Notes: a model not told the origin generated them from the letters alone. Numbered from the stretch's first letter, positions 53,143-61,789 are shown. The stretch: DNA of 64,000 nt from Nocardioides renjunii (GCF_034661175.1 NZ_CP141058.1:3224001-3288000), one strand, 5' to 3'. Numbers and translations are program-made.

Positions 53143-53993
53143 GACAGGATCCGCTTCTCGACGGGCAACCGGCCGATCCGCATCATCGCGGTGTAGGCGA
53201 GGACGCAGACGCCGAAGCCGATGCCCAGCACGAGGATGCCGCCGGGCGAGGCGTAGTGGCGGATTGCCGTCGTCTGGAACGACATCAGCAGCAGCACGAT
53301 CCACGGCGCCGAGACGGCGAGGCGCGCCCCGTTGACGGTCCAGGCCTGCCGCGACTCGAGCTCGGAGCGGGTGCGGGCGTCGTCGCGCAGGAAGCCCGAC
53401 AGGTTGCGCAGCAGGCGGCCGAGGTCGCCGCCGCCCACCTCCCTCGCGAGGCGCAGCCCCTCAATGACGCGGTCGCCCACCGGGTCGGCCAGTCGCTCCT
53501 TGAGGCGGTCCAGGCACTCGCCGAACCGGCCGGTGACCTGGTAGTCGAGCGCGAACTGGGCGAAGTCGGCGCGCAGCGCCTCGGGGCCGTTGGTGCCGAG
53601 CGCGGCGACGGCGTCGGGCAGCGACAGGCCCGCGCGGACCGCGCTGGCGAGGTTGTCGACCGCCTCGGGCCACACCTCGGCGAAGTCGCGCAGCCGTCGA
53701 GCGGCGCGCTGCCGCAGCACGGCGATCGGGACGTAGGCGGCCATCGCGGCGAACACGACGGCGACGGGAACGGTCCGGGACACCGCCTGCACGACGGCGA
53801 ACGCCACGGCGAAGAGGACGACGCACAGGGACACCACGCTGGCCGGCGTCACGTCGGACAGCCCGGCACGCCCGAGCAGGCGCTCGAGCGCCGTGGCCGG
53901 ACGCGCCGAGGTCCGGGGCGTGCGGGGCAGGGCGAAGGCCGACCAGATGAGCAGCAGCCCGACTCCGACGCCGAGCCCGACCAGCGCGCCCAT
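53139..53993 (-). CDS. Type II secretion system F family protein (TadB)
   Basis: A 284-residue inner-membrane platform protein. It has membrane segments at residues 3-20, 50-90 and the C-terminal third, and the T2SSF region DFAEVWPEAVDNLASAVRAG, then LSLPDAVAALGTNGPEALRA and LRLAREVGGGDLGRLLRNLS. The start ATG shares one base with the TadA stop. Works with TadC and the TadA ATPase. Confidence 0.9.
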   Translation of the reverse strand: MGALVGLGVGVGLLLIWSAFALPRTPRTSARPATALERLLGRAGLSDVTPASVVSLCVVLFAVAFAVVQAVSRTVPVAVVFAAMAAYVPIAVLRQRAARRLRDFAEVWPEAVDNLASAVRAGLSLPDAVAALGTNGPEALRADFAQFALDYQVTGRFGECLDRLKERLADPVGDRVIEGLRLAREVGGGDLGRLLRNLSGFLRDDARTRSELESRQAWTVNGARLAVSAPWIVLLLMSFQTTAIRHYASPGGILVLGIGFGVCVLAYTAMMRIGRLPVEKRILS

Positions 53994-55291
53994 CAGCCGA
54001 CCCCGGCGGTGTCGGCGAGGACCTCGTGGACGTCGATGCCGACCCGTTCGTAGCGGTCGACCCGCGCGGGCACTCCTCCGGTGCGGCGCAGCTCCGCTCC
54101 GTGGCGCACGAAGATCGGCTCGACCTCGATGACGTCGGCCTCGACCCGGCCGGGCACCGAGACGATCTCGTTGACGCGGCGTACGCCGTCGGCGCCGACG
54201 CCGAGGTGCACCACCAGGTCGACCGAGCTGGCGACCGTCGGCACCACGAAACGGGCGGAGATGTTGTCGCCCGCGAGCAGCGGCAGGGTGCACATCTTCA
54301 CCAGCGCCTCCCGCGCGCTGTTGGCGTGGAGCGTGCACATGCCGGGCAGCCCGGAGTTGAGCGCGAGCAGCAGGTCGAGGCACTCCTCCGCCCGGACCTC
54401 TCCGACGATGATGCGGCTCGGCCGCATGCGCAGCGCCTCCTTGACGAGGTCGCGCAGCACGATCTCGCCGGTCTGCTCGAGACCGGCCTGCCGGGTCTGC
54501 ATCGCCACCCAGTCGGGGTGGCTGAACCTCAGCTCGAAGACCTCCTCCGCGCTCACCACGCGCTCCCCGCCGGGCACCGCGGCGGCCAGGCAGTTGAGCA
54601 TCGTGGTCTTTCCGGCCTGGGTGCCCCCGGCGACGAGGACGTTCATCCCCGCCCGCACGGAGGCCTCGAGGAACCGGGCCGCCTGGGGCGTCAGGCTGCC
54701 GAGCGCCACGAGGTCGGCGAGGCGGTGGGCGCGGAGCAGGAACTTGCGGATGTTGACCGCGGTGAAGCCGCGCGTGATGCCCTCGAGCACCACGTGGAGG
54801 CGGTGGCCCTCGGGGAGCATGGCGTCGACGAACGGGGTGCTGATGTCGAGGCGGCGTCCGCTCGACTTGAGCATCCGCTCGACGAGCTCGTTGACCTGGG
54901 CCGCGTCGAGGCGCAGGTTGGTCAGCTCGTGGCGACCGCGGCGGGCGATGAAGACCCGGCTGGGGTCGTTGATCCACACCTCCTCCACCTCGGGGTCGTC
55001 GAGGAACGGCTGCAGGGGGCCGAAGCCGGAGACGCGGGCCACCAGCTCACCCACCATCGCGCCGTCGTCGGCGATCGGCGCGACGACCCCGGTGAGGCTT
55101 AGGTCGTCGTGGGCACGGACCACGTCCTCCGCGATGCGACGCACCAGCGTCGCATCGCGCTGCGGGTCGACACCCTCGCGCCGGACCCGCTCACGGACCT
55201 GTCCGTCGAGCCGCTCGACCAGGTCGGCGTGCGCAGGCGGACGCCCGCGGTCCAGTGTCGGACGGTCGACTGCCAGACGGTCCACTGCCAT
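53993..55291 (-). CDS. CpaF/TadA-family secretion ATPase
   Basis: A 432-residue hexameric ATPase that powers pilus assembly. It has the N-terminal domain with FGPLQPFLDDPEVEEVWIND, Walker A VAGGTQAGKTTMLNCLAAAV (about residue 220; Gln-Ala replace the usual Gly-Ser), the Asp box VVSAEEVFELRF, Walker B RPSRIIVGEVRAEECLDLLL and the His box GMCTLHANSAREAL. First gene of the tad operon. The usual TadZ, RcpC and prepilin peptidase genes are not in this window. The ATG follows a leader of about 26 bases from a TAGCGT -10. Confidence 0.94.
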   Translation of the reverse strand: MAVDRLAVDRPTLDRGRPPAHADLVERLDGQVRERVRREGVDPQRDATLVRRIAEDVVRAHDDLSLTGVVAPIADDGAMVGELVARVSGFGPLQPFLDDPEVEEVWINDPSRVFIARRGRHELTNLRLDAAQVNELVERMLKSSGRRLDISTPFVDAMLPEGHRLHVVLEGITRGFTAVNIRKFLLRAHRLADLVALGSLTPQAARFLEASVRAGMNVLVAGGTQAGKTTMLNCLAAAVPGGERVVSAEEVFELRFSHPDWVAMQTRQAGLEQTGEIVLRDLVKEALRMRPSRIIVGEVRAEECLDLLLALNSGLPGMCTLHANSAREALVKMCTLPLLAGDNISARFVVPTVASSVDLVVHLGVGADGVRRVNEIVSVPGRVEADVIEVEPIFVRHGAELRRTGGVPARVDRYERVGIDVHEVLADTAGVG

Positions 55292-55323
55292 GAGTGCCCT
55301 GCTTCCCGAGAACGTGCACCGTC

Positions 55324-55329
55324 ACGCTA
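55324..55329 (-). promoter_or_regulatory. Possible -10 hexamer TAGCGT of the tad operon
   Basis: TAGCGT reads on the minus strand 32-37 bases before ATG 55291, so this promoter is leadered, unlike most in the window. A 14-base palindrome GGTTGTGGACAACC lies upstream at 55367-55380, just past the FAD oxidoreductase stop; it could be an operator or terminator. Confidence 0.4.
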
Positions 55330-55382
55330 CCCAGCAGCGACGCCGTGGAAACAGGGGTCAGGCAAAGGTTGTGGACAACCGC

Positions 55383-56573
55383 TCAGACCTTGCCACGCAG
55401 GATCCGGCGCCAGTAGACCTGCGGCAGCGCGTAGCGGTCCACCCACCACGTCAGCGCCCGCGGACGGGCCAGGTCGAGCACCGGCACGGACGGCTGCGGT
55501 CGGCCGTCGCGGTCCACCTCGACGAGCATCAGGCGGCGCCGCGAGGTCGTGATCGGCATGACGGTGTAGCCGTCGTAGTGCTGCAGCCCGCCGCCCTCTC
55601 GTGCCGCGAGGATGTTGGCCGCGAGGACCGCGACCTGCTTGCGCAGCGCACCGCCCGACGACGGGGTGCGGATGTCGGCCACGTCCCCGCACGACCACAC
55701 CACGGGGAAGCGGCGGTGCTGCAGGGTCTGCGGGTCGGTGTCGACGAGCCCGGCGGGCGTGTCGCCGGCGAGGCCGCCGTCGACCACCCACTGCGGTGCG
55801 CGGTAGTGCGGCACGACGTGGGCGAACGCCACGCCGTCGAGGGTCTCCTCCCCCGCCGGCGTCGCCAGCGTGACCCGGCCGTCCTCGACGGCGGAGACCA
55901 CCGCCTCGCGGTGCACGCGCACCCCGTACGACGCGATCGCCCGCTCCAGCACGGCGTCCGGGCCGGCGAGGCCGAGCGGCGACGGCCCGGGCAGGACCAG
56001 GTGCACGTCGAGGTCGGCCAGCACGCCGGCGCGCCGCCAGTGGTCGCAGGCCATGAACAGCGGCTTGAGCGCCGTCGCGCCGCACGGCGCGGGCTCCGGT
56101 GGGACGGTGAAGACCACGCGCCCGGCGCGGAGGCCGCGCAGCGTCGGCCACACCCGCTCGACGGTGTCGTCGTCGAAGGTCGACGCCGCCCACCCGTCGG
56201 CGTACGCCTCGCGCAAGCCCGGCGTCGCGTCCCAGTCCTCGTCGAGGCCGGGGCAGACCACGAGCGTCGTGCAGGCGATCCGGCGCCCCGACCGGGTGGT
56301 CACCGACGGCCCCTCGGGGTCGACCGACACCACCTCGTCGCGGATCGCCGTGCAGCCGCGCGGCAGGACCCGCTCTGCGGGGCGCTGGAGCGAGCCCATC
56401 GTGGCCTCGCCGCCACCGACGTAGTTGAGGAGCGGGCGGTAGCGGTGGACCGCCCGGGACTCGACCACCGCCACGTCGCGCACGCCGTCGCGCAGCAGCC
56501 GGGCCGCGAGCGAGATCCCGGCGTTGCCGCCGCCGACCACGAGCACGTCGTGGTGCTGCCCTGCGTCCGCCAC
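55383..56573 (-). CDS. FAD-dependent oxidoreductase, sulfide:quinone reductase-like
   Basis: A 396-residue flavoprotein. The N-terminal dinucleotide-binding motif HHDVLVVGGGNAGISLAARL lies at residues 7-26; CGATALKPLFMACDHWRRAG and SCGDVADIRTPSSGGALRKQ, then VAVLAANILAAREG match the sulfide:quinone reductase/NDH-2 branch. It contains one Cys in PEPAPCGAT and one in VWSCGD where true SQR proteins have a Cys pair. It may oxidise sulfide or simply a quinone-linked dye. GTG 56573. It lies between the two-component system and the tad operon. Confidence 0.88.
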   Translation of the reverse strand: MADAGQHHDVLVVGGGNAGISLAARLLRDGVRDVAVVESRAVHRYRPLLNYVGGGEATMGSLQRPAERVLPRGCTAIRDEVVSVDPEGPSVTTRSGRRIACTTLVVCPGLDEDWDATPGLREAYADGWAASTFDDDTVERVWPTLRGLRAGRVVFTVPPEPAPCGATALKPLFMACDHWRRAGVLADLDVHLVLPGPSPLGLAGPDAVLERAIASYGVRVHREAVVSAVEDGRVTLATPAGEETLDGVAFAHVVPHYRAPQWVVDGGLAGDTPAGLVDTDPQTLQHRRFPVVWSCGDVADIRTPSSGGALRKQVAVLAANILAAREGGGLQHYDGYTVMPITTSRRRLMLVEVDRDGRPQPSVPVLDLARPRALTWWVDRYALPQVYWRRILRGKV

Positions 56574-56622
56574 TGCGCCTCCGGGTGTTGGTCGGTCCCT
56601 TCCCGACCGTACGGGGCGGCCC

Positions 56623-57819
56623 TCAGCGGCGCGGGAGGACGATGACCAGGCCGGCACCGACGGCGTCGCCCTGCCAGCGGCCGCCGAGCACCTCGGTGAC
56701 GGCCTCGCCGGTGCGGGCGGCCGTGCGCTCCTCCGTGGCACCGGCCCGCGCGGCGCCGCAGCCGACCCGGATCCGGACGTGGTCCTGCTCGGCCTCGAGG
56801 TGCAGCGACACCGGACCGTCGCCGTGGGAGTCGAGGTCGGCGGCCACGCTGTCCAGCACCTGCTCCACCGGCCCGTGGGTGACGGGCAGGTCGCCGCCGT
56901 CACCCAGCACGACCTCCACCTGGCGACCGGGCGCGAGCCGCCGTCCCCACCGGTCGACGGTGAGGGCGGCCAGGTCGCGCAGCGTGACGGTGCGGCCGGT
57001 CACCACGCCACGGCTGCGTTCGGCGTCGACCAGCTCGGAGACGGTGTCCTGCAGCCGCGTGACGTCGGCCAGGCAGCGCACGACGGTGCGGCGTACGTCG
57101 TCGTCGAGGTCGTCGCGCAGCAGGATCTCCTCCAGCTCGAGGCGCAGGGCGGTGAGCGGCGTGCGCAAGGAGTGGGAGGTCTGCTGGACGGAGTCGTTGA
57201 TCCGGCGGAACTGCTCCTCGAGGTTGCGCGCGCTCGACCGCAGCGCCGCCCCCACGGCCGCGACCTCGGGCACCCTGGACACGGGCGCCTCGATGTCGAA
57301 GCGGCCGCGGCCGAGCGCCTCCGCGCTCTCGGCCAGCTCGGCGAAGGGCCGGGAGAAGCCGCGCGCGACCAGCAGGGCCAGCGTGCCGGCCACCAGTGCG
57401 GCGGCCGCCATCAGCACGAGCAGGGCGCGGGAGACGCCGGCCGTCATGGCACCCACGTGGGTGGCGCCACTCGTCAGCGTGACCGTCGTGGTGCCGACGG
57501 AGCGCTCGACGACGAGCGGCTCGTCGAGGTCCGCGGCCGAGAACATCGCGCCGTCGGCGGTGAGGTCGGGCTCGCCGTCGCGGGAGACCGTGAGCCGCAT
57601 GTCCGCCGAAACCCACCGGGCCAGGTCGTCCTCGGAGACCTCCAGGCCGCGGTCGTGCTGCTCCTCGACGACGGTCGCCGCCTGGCGGGCCAGGTCGGTG
57701 AGGTGGTCCCGCTCGCCGTCACGCACCGCGTCGGCCAGCATCGAGCGACCGACCAGGAGGGCGGTGGCGACGATCAGCAGTGAGAGACCTACGAGGATGG
57801 CGGCGAGCCGTCGGCGCAC
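56623..57819 (-). CDS. Sensor histidine kinase with a degenerate ATP-binding domain
   Basis: A 398-residue membrane sensor. It has an N-terminal membrane helix (LAAILVGLSLLIVATALLVG), an extracytoplasmic domain of about 100 residues, a second helix (ALLVLMAAAALVAGTLALLV), a HAMP-like linker and the phosphoacceptor box VQQTSHSLRTPLTALRLELE. The C-terminal HATPase domain lacks the N-box Asn (VLDSVAADLDSHG) and the DxGxG loop (IRVGCGAARAGATEE), so ATP binding is doubtful. GTG 57819, one base from the response-regulator stop, is preferred; a GTG at 57855 would overlap it by 35 bases. Confidence 0.85.
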   Translation of the reverse strand: MRRRLAAILVGLSLLIVATALLVGRSMLADAVRDGERDHLTDLARQAATVVEEQHDRGLEVSEDDLARWVSADMRLTVSRDGEPDLTADGAMFSAADLDEPLVVERSVGTTTVTLTSGATHVGAMTAGVSRALLVLMAAAALVAGTLALLVARGFSRPFAELAESAEALGRGRFDIEAPVSRVPEVAAVGAALRSSARNLEEQFRRINDSVQQTSHSLRTPLTALRLELEEILLRDDLDDDVRRTVVRCLADVTRLQDTVSELVDAERSRGVVTGRTVTLRDLAALTVDRWGRRLAPGRQVEVVLGDGGDLPVTHGPVEQVLDSVAADLDSHGDGPVSLHLEAEQDHVRIRVGCGAARAGATEERTAARTGEAVTEVLGGRWQGDAVGAGLVIVLPRR

Positions 57820-57820
57820 G

Positions 57821-58513
57821 TCAGGTGCCGGTTTCCAATCGGAAGCCGACGCCACGGATGGCGACCACGCGCTCGCCGGCCTCGGCCGCCTCGAGCTTGC
57901 TGCGCAGACGACCGATGGTGACGTCGAGGGTCTTGGTGGAGCCGTACCAGTTCTGGTCCCACACCTGGTTCATCAGGGTCTCGCGGGGCACGACCTTGTC
58001 GTGGTTGGACGCGAGGACCGCCAGCACGTCGAACTCCTTGGCGGTCAGCGCGATCTCGCGCTCGCCGAGGTGCACGCGCCGCGAGGCGGCGTCGATCTTG
58101 AGGCCCGAGGAGGTGGTGACGGTGCTGTCGTCCTCCTGCGGGACCTGCGCGCTGCGGCGCAGTAGGGCGCGGACGCGGGCCAGCAGCTCGGCGAGGCCGA
58201 ACGGCTTGGCGAGGTAGTCGTCGGCGCCGACGTCGAGGCCGACCACGCGGTCGAGCTCACCGGCGCGGGCGGTGACCATGATGATTCCGCCCAGATATCC
58301 ACCAGAACGCATCTGGCGGCACACGTCGATGCCGTCCATGTCGGGCAGGCCGAGGTCGAGGATCACGACCGCCGGACCCTTGTCGACGGCGAAGGACACG
58401 GCCTCCGCGCCACCCGAGACCCGGTTGACGTCGTAGCCCTCCCGCTCCAGGGTGCGCATGAGGGGGACGGCGATGTCTTCCTCGTCCTCAACCACCAACA
58501 CGTCGTGCACCAT
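57821..58513 (-). CDS. OmpR/PhoB-family response regulator
   Basis: A 230-residue DNA-binding regulator. The receiver has the acidic pair in LVVEDEEDIAVPLMR, the phosphoacceptor Asp in VVILDLGLPDMDGIDV and the Lys in DYLAKPFGLAELLARV. The winged helix follows: IALTAKEFDVLAVLASNHDK, then VVPRETLMNQVWDQNWYGST. ATG 58513 is preferred because TATGCT lies seven bases upstream; an ATG at 58525 is also in frame. It is coupled with the histidine kinase gene one base downstream. Confidence 0.94.
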   Translation of the reverse strand: MVHDVLVVEDEEDIAVPLMRTLEREGYDVNRVSGGAEAVSFAVDKGPAVVILDLGLPDMDGIDVCRQMRSGGYLGGIIMVTARAGELDRVVGLDVGADDYLAKPFGLAELLARVRALLRRSAQVPQEDDSTVTTSSGLKIDAASRRVHLGEREIALTAKEFDVLAVLASNHDKVVPRETLMNQVWDQNWYGSTKTLDVTIGRLRSKLEAAEAGERVVAIRGVGFRLETGT

Positions 58514-58520
58514 GCGGTCG

Positions 58521-58526
58521 AGCATA
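58521..58526 (-). promoter_or_regulatory. -10 hexamer TATGCT of the response-regulator gene (leaderless)
   Basis: TATGCT reads on the minus strand seven bases before ATG 58513; it includes the alternative ATG at 58525. Confidence 0.5.
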
Positions 58527-58535
58527 GATGCAGGG

Positions 58536-58682
58536 TCAGCGGTTCGTGGTCTGAATGCCCATGTCGACGGAGGTCGAGATGCTCGTGGAGGTCGGCGACG
58601 GCGGCGCCGCCTCGCTCGGAGCGGACAGGACGCCACCGGCAGCAAGGACCACCGCGACGGGGATCAGCAGGATGCGGGACAT
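58536..58682 (-). CDS. Small secreted peptide upstream of the two-component system
   Basis: A 48-residue open frame: MSRILLIPVAVVLAAGGVLS is a clear signal peptide with a likely cut after Ala-Pro-Ser-Glu-Ala-Ala, leaving about 22 residues rich in Ser/Thr (PPSPTSTSISTSVDMGIQTT). It ends 22 bases before the response-regulator start on the same strand. No Shine-Dalgarno is visible. It could be a signal or a processed envelope peptide sensed by the kinase, or a non-functional frame. Not recognised as a known family. Confidence 0.5.
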   Translation of the reverse strand: MSRILLIPVAVVLAAGGVLSAPSEAAPPSPTSTSISTSVDMGIQTTNR

Positions 58683-58856
58683 GGGAAAAGCATGCGTCCG
58701 CGACATCCACACCCAATCCTCGCGTGGTCCACACGAGGGAAATGTTTCGGACGTGTTCGGGCACGATCGGGCAGGAGCAGACTTGACCAGGATCTTGACG
58801 TCGTGGCCCACCCCCAGGCAGGGGCTGAGGCTGGTCAGGGCCGGATCGGGGCCCGG

Positions 58857-59771
58857 TCAGGCCTCGAAGACGTCCCCGAGGTCGGTCACGCGCTCCAGCA
58901 CCTGCTCCATCGAGAACTGCTCGAGGGCCAGCTCGTCCTCGGCGCCCTCCTCGACCTCGTCCCACGTCAGCGGCGTCGCGGCAGTCGGTCGCTCGCGACC
59001 GCGCAGCGAGTAGGGCGAGATCGTCGTCTTGGAGCCGGAGTTCTGCGACCAGTCGAGGAAGACCTTGCCGGGCCGCTTCGCCTTGGTCATCACGCTCGTC
59101 ACCAGGTCGGGGTGCTCCTTCTGCAGCTCCTCGGCGACCTCCTTGGCCAGCGCCGTCGTGCCGTCGCTGTCGAGGCTGTCCTTCCCGCCGGGCATCGGGG
59201 CGTAGAGGTGCAGCCCCTTGCTGCCGCTCGTGACCGGCGTGCAGCCCAGGTCGCGCTCGGCGAGCGCGTCACGGACCATCAGGGCCACCTGGGCGCACTC
59301 GTGGAGGCCAGCGGGCTCCCCGGGGTCGAGGTCGATCACGAGGCGGTCCGGGTCGCGCGGGCGCCCGTCGTCGTCGACCGTCCACTGGTGGACGTGCAGC
59401 TCGAGCGCGGCGAGATTGGCCAGCCAGGTGAGGGTCGCGAGGTCGTCGCAGATCGGGAAGCGGATGGTGCCCTCCCCCTTGCCGGAGCGCGACCCGGTGG
59501 TGGGCACCTCGTGCGTACGCACCCACGACGGCGTGCCGGCCGGCGCGTTCTTCTCGAAAAAGCTCGATCCCTGCACCCCGTGCGGCCAGCGGATCCGGGT
59601 GACGGCCCGGTCGACCAGGTGCGGCAGCAGCACCGGCGACACCTGGGCGTAGTAGTTGAGCACCTCGCCCTTGGTCGTCCCGGTGCGCGGGTAGAGGACC
59701 TTGTCGAGGTTGCTGATGGTGAGGGTCCGGCCCTCGACGTCGACCTGCACCTCTCCGGCGGCGGGGCTCAT
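58857..59771 (-). CDS. ligD: LigD polymerase/primase domain protein (NHEJ)
   Basis: A 304-residue stand-alone LigD polymerase domain of the archaeo-eukaryotic primase family. It starts VDVEGRTLTISNLDKVLYPR, has RIRWPHGVQGSSFFEKNAPA, the metal-binding pair LVIDLDPGEPAGLHECAQVA (DxD), TSGSKGLHLYAPMPGG and AKRPGKVFLDWSQNSGSKTT. It adds nucleotides at broken ends during Ku-dependent joining. The ATG overlaps the ligase stop as ATGA. No nuclease domain is attached. Confidence 0.94.
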   Translation of the reverse strand: MSPAAGEVQVDVEGRTLTISNLDKVLYPRTGTTKGEVLNYYAQVSPVLLPHLVDRAVTRIRWPHGVQGSSFFEKNAPAGTPSWVRTHEVPTTGSRSGKGEGTIRFPICDDLATLTWLANLAALELHVHQWTVDDDGRPRDPDRLVIDLDPGEPAGLHECAQVALMVRDALAERDLGCTPVTSGSKGLHLYAPMPGGKDSLDSDGTTALAKEVAEELQKEHPDLVTSVMTKAKRPGKVFLDWSQNSGSKTTISPYSLRGRERPTAATPLTWDEVEEGAEDELALEQFSMEQVLERVTDLGDVFEA

Positions 59772-60706
59772 CGATCGCCCTCTCGTGCCAGGTCCTCGGG
59801 AGAGACGTCGTCGCGCACGCCCTGGAAGGAGGGCTGGCGCAGGCGGTCGTAGCCGAGGCCGTGGGTGTCGATGTCGACCACGACGCGCGGCTCCACCCAG
59901 ACCGTGCCGGACGCGTCGACCTTGGGTACGTCGTCCGCGAACGGCGAGCCACCGGCGGCCAGCGGCGCGAGCAGCTCGGCGAGCCGGGTGCTGGTGGCGC
60001 CGGTGATGCCACTGCCGACGCGGCCCCGGTAGAGCAGGCCGTCGGGAGTCGGCTCGCCGACGAGCAGCGCGGCCAGCCGGCTCGTCGTACCGACCTGGGG
60101 GCGCCAGCCGCCCACGACGAACGAGCCGCGGTGCCGGTGCGCGAGCTTGCGCCAGTCGTCGCTGCGGGCGTCGAAGCGGTAGCGCGAGCCGCGGCGCTTG
60201 CTCACCACCCCCTCCAGCCCCTGTTGCAGGGTGGCGTCGAACAGCATGTCGCCGTCGTCGTACGCCGCCGGGACCTGCCACGTCGAGTCGGCGAGCGGCA
60301 GCTCCTCGAGCAGCGCCCGGCGCTCCTCGAGCGGGCGGGCGGCGAGGTCCTGGCCGTCGAGGCGTAGCAGGTCGAAGACCATGAGCGTGGCGGGCACGGT
60401 GGTGACGAGGCGGGCGACGTCATTGGCGTTGCGCACGTGCATCCGGTGCTGCAGGACCCGGAAGTCCGGCACCCCACGCTCGTTGAGGGCGATGACCTCG
60501 CCGTCGACGAGGAGGTCGCGGTCGCCGAGCGGCGGAACGCTGAGGTCCGGCCAGGCCGGCGTGACGTTGTTGTCGTTGCGGCTGGTCATCCGCGTGGCGC
60601 CGTCGCGGACGTCGACGAGGACGCGGACGCCGTCCCACTTCACCTCGTGCAGCCACTGGTCACCGCTCGGCACGCGGTCGGTCTTGGTGGCGAGCATGGG
60701 ACGCAC
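59768..60706 (-). CDS. ATP-dependent DNA ligase, LigD type (NHEJ)
   Basis: A 312-residue ligase with the nucleotidyltransferase motif EVKWDGVRVLVDVRDG, where Lys23 is adenylated, GDRDLLVDGEVIALNERGVP, LEGVVSKRRGSRYRFDARSD, and the OB-fold part FVVGGWRPQVGTTSRLAALL, then GRVGSGITGATSTRLAELLA. GTG 60706 places VRPMLAT at the front, the usual start; ATG 60697 is possible. It is encoded before the polymerase in one coupled pair and diverges from ku with 108 bases between. It is not fused to the polymerase as in mycobacterial LigD. Confidence 0.93.
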   Translation of the reverse strand: MRPMLATKTDRVPSGDQWLHEVKWDGVRVLVDVRDGATRMTSRNDNNVTPAWPDLSVPPLGDRDLLVDGEVIALNERGVPDFRVLQHRMHVRNANDVARLVTTVPATLMVFDLLRLDGQDLAARPLEERRALLEELPLADSTWQVPAAYDDGDMLFDATLQQGLEGVVSKRRGSRYRFDARSDDWRKLAHRHRGSFVVGGWRPQVGTTSRLAALLVGEPTPDGLLYRGRVGSGITGATSTRLAELLAPLAAGGSPFADDVPKVDASGTVWVEPRVVVDIDTHGLGYDRLRQPSFQGVRDDVSPEDLAREGDR

Positions 60707-60802
60707 GCGGTCAGTCTGGCATCCCGCCGGCGGCGCGCCGTCACCCCTCGGGTGGTCCCGCGGGTCATCCCTCGGTGGGAGACAGGCGTCCGCGCCGGCC
60801 GC

Positions 60803-60808
60803 TATCGT
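60803..60808 (+). promoter_or_regulatory. -10 hexamer TATCGT of ku (leaderless)
   Basis: TATCGT lies six bases before ATG 60815. Confidence 0.6.
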
Positions 60809-60814
60809 CGGGTC

Positions 60815-61789
60815 ATGCGAGCGATCTGGAAGGGTGCCGTGTCTTTCGGCCTGGTCAGCGTGCCGGTCAAGCTCTACGCGGCGACCGAGAGCCACGACGT
60901 GTCCTTCCGACAGGTGCACGCCAAGGACGGGGGCCGGATCAAGTACCAGCGCGTCTGCTCCCTCGACGGGGAGGAGGTGGCCTACGCCGACATCGCCAAG
61001 GGCTACGAGACCGAGGACGGCGAGATGGTCATCCTCACCGACGACGACATGGCCGAGCTGCCGTCGACGTCGTCGCGCGAGATCGCGGTCGAGAAGTTCG
61101 TGCCCCGCGAGCAGATCGACCCGCTGCTCTTCGAGAAGTCCTACTACCTCGAGCCGGAGGGCGCCGGCGCCAAGCCCTACGCGCTGCTGCGCCAGGCGCT
61201 CAAGGACGCCGACCGGATGGCCGTCGTCACCGTCGCGCTGCGCCAACGTACGACGATCGCCGTGCTCCGCGTGCGCGAGACCGAGGCCGGCGAGGTCATC
61301 GTGCTGCAGACGATGATGTGGCCCGACGAGGTGCGCGTCCCCGACTTCAAGGTCGAGGTCGACGACGCCAAGCCGCAGGAGGTCAAGATGGCCCACATGC
61401 TCGTCGAGACCCTCGCCGGCGAGTTCGACGCGACCGAGTTCGAGGACGACTACGCCGGTGCCGTCGAGGCGCTCGTGAAGTCGAAGATCGAGGGCGGCGA
61501 GATCAAGCGCACGGAGACCTCCACCAAGACGTCCGGCGAGGTCGTCGACCTGCTCGCCGCGCTGCAGAAGTCCGTCGCCGCGGCCAAGACCGCCCGCGGG
61601 GAGGACTCGGACTCGGACTCGGACTCCAACTCCGACTCCGACGACGAGGCTCCGAAGCGGTCGGCCGCCAAGAAGTCCACGGCGAAGAAGTCGACGGCCA
61701 AGCAGGCCCCCGCGAAGAAGACCGCCGCCAAGAAGACCGCGGCGAAGAAGACCACCTCGAAGAAGACGGCGGCCAAGAAGGCCAGCTGA
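60815..61789 (+). CDS. ku: Non-homologous end-joining protein Ku
   Basis: Forms a homodimeric ring on DNA ends and recruits LigD. The 324-residue protein has the conserved N-terminus MRAIWKGAVSFGLVSVPVKL, the bridge region and QTMMWPDEVRVPDFKVEVDD. Residues 1-255 are the Ku core. Residues 264-278 are an acidic Asp/Ser run and residues 281-324 a Lys/Ala-rich tail (AAKKTAAKKTTSKKTAAKKA) like the extended C-terminus of mycobacterial Ku, which binds DNA. Divergent from the ligD pair. Confidence 0.96.
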   Translation: MRAIWKGAVSFGLVSVPVKLYAATESHDVSFRQVHAKDGGRIKYQRVCSLDGEEVAYADIAKGYETEDGEMVILTDDDMAELPSTSSREIAVEKFVPREQIDPLLFEKSYYLEPEGAGAKPYALLRQALKDADRMAVVTVALRQRTTIAVLRVRETEAGEVIVLQTMMWPDEVRVPDFKVEVDDAKPQEVKMAHMLVETLAGEFDATEFEDDYAGAVEALVKSKIEGGEIKRTETSTKTSGEVVDLLAALQKSVAAAKTARGEDSDSDSDSNSDSDDEAPKRSAAKKSTAKKSTAKQAPAKKTAAKKTAAKKTTSKKTAAKKAS

